NCBI GenBank assembly: GCA_008694505.1
Contig: VZDJ01007755.1
Coordinates: 5,916,936 to 5,980,935 of the forward strand
Origin: Cyanoderma ruficeps
Taxonomy: Eukaryota; Chordata; Aves; Passeriformes; Timaliidae
Length of the DNA: 64,000 nucleotides
Direction of reading: 5' to 3'
The notes beneath the pieces were generated by a model. It ran no database searches, was not told the DNA's origin, and was given only the letters and a program-made list of their open reading frames with translations. Of the stretch, positions 63,946-64,000 are shown in pieces. Position 1 is the first letter of the stretch, and each line of letters begins with the position of its first letter. A program made the translations under genes and the position numbers.

Positions 63946-64000
63946 TCTTTCCTAAGGGACTAGATTCTTCCAGTGAACATAAATGAGTTAAATACTGCAA

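Larger units (their letters stand above)
58802..64000 (-). other. CLVS1: CLVS1 intron 1 (part)
   Basis: This stretch upstream of the first coding exon has no recognisable coding sequence. It holds two CR1 LINE pieces (60984-61463 and about 63813-63945), both on the minus strand, and a guanine-rich tract at 63329-63350. The rest is AT-rich single-copy-looking sequence in which I see nothing. Exon 1 and the promoter were not identified. Confidence 0.75.

Noticed and set aside
1..64000. CRISPR arrays, bacterial operons, tRNA or rRNA genes, phage or plasmid modules
   Set aside because: No regularly spaced repeats, no ribosome-binding-site spacing, no cloverleaf with intact A and B boxes noticed; the window is animal intron sequence.
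1..64000. Endogenous DNA-virus or non-retroviral RNA-virus insertions
   Set aside because: None of the longer open frames reads like a viral replicase, capsid or polymerase. Short broken copies could escape a by-eye search.

Overview
This window looks like 64 kb of a bird nuclear chromosome lying entirely inside one gene, CLVS1 (clavesin-1), transcribed on the minus strand. The evidence for a bird is several 3'-truncated CR1 LINE copies with ATTCTATG-type tails, one solo LTR resembling endogenous retroviral LTRs of birds, AT-rich intronic sequence with no bacterial-style gene packing, and vertebrate splice signals. I lean to a neoavian bird, possibly a passerine, but the species cannot be fixed from the sequence.

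Layout, read in gene order (high to low coordinates). 64000-58802 is intron 1; the non-coding first exon and promoter are not recognisable here and probably lie beyond the right edge. 58801-58184 is the first coding exon: 229 nt of 5' UTR carrying four upstream start codons, then 389 nt of coding sequence starting MTHLQ. 58183-35133 is intron 2 (23.05 kb), with an antisense solo LTR (36870-37425), a sense-to-plus CR1 copy (about 39655-40128), a 35-bp tandem duplication and simple repeats. 35132-34958 is the second coding exon (175 nt). 34957-1 is intron 3, which continues past the left edge; it holds further CR1 pieces, microsatellites and hairpins. The two coding exons join in phase (389 + 175 = 564 nt = 188 codons) and encode about the first 188 residues of the Sec14-like protein; the remaining exons were looked for and not seen.

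Clavesins are neuron-enriched CRAL-TRIO (Sec14-like) proteins that bind PtdIns(3,5)P2 and clathrin and affect late endosome/lysosome morphology. Nothing else in the window is a convincing gene: the other open frames of 60-160 codons are what chance gives in 64 kb of intron, or are CR1 and LTR remnants.

The most interesting observation is in the CLVS1 leader. Human CLVS1 (recalled from memory) has a 22-residue N-terminal extension before the Met shared with CLVS2. The bird sequence keeps a recognisable copy of that extension, but it is one base out of frame, so the ancestral first AUG now opens a 29-codon upstream ORF that overlaps the true start. I see no new defence, mobile or enzymatic system in this window.
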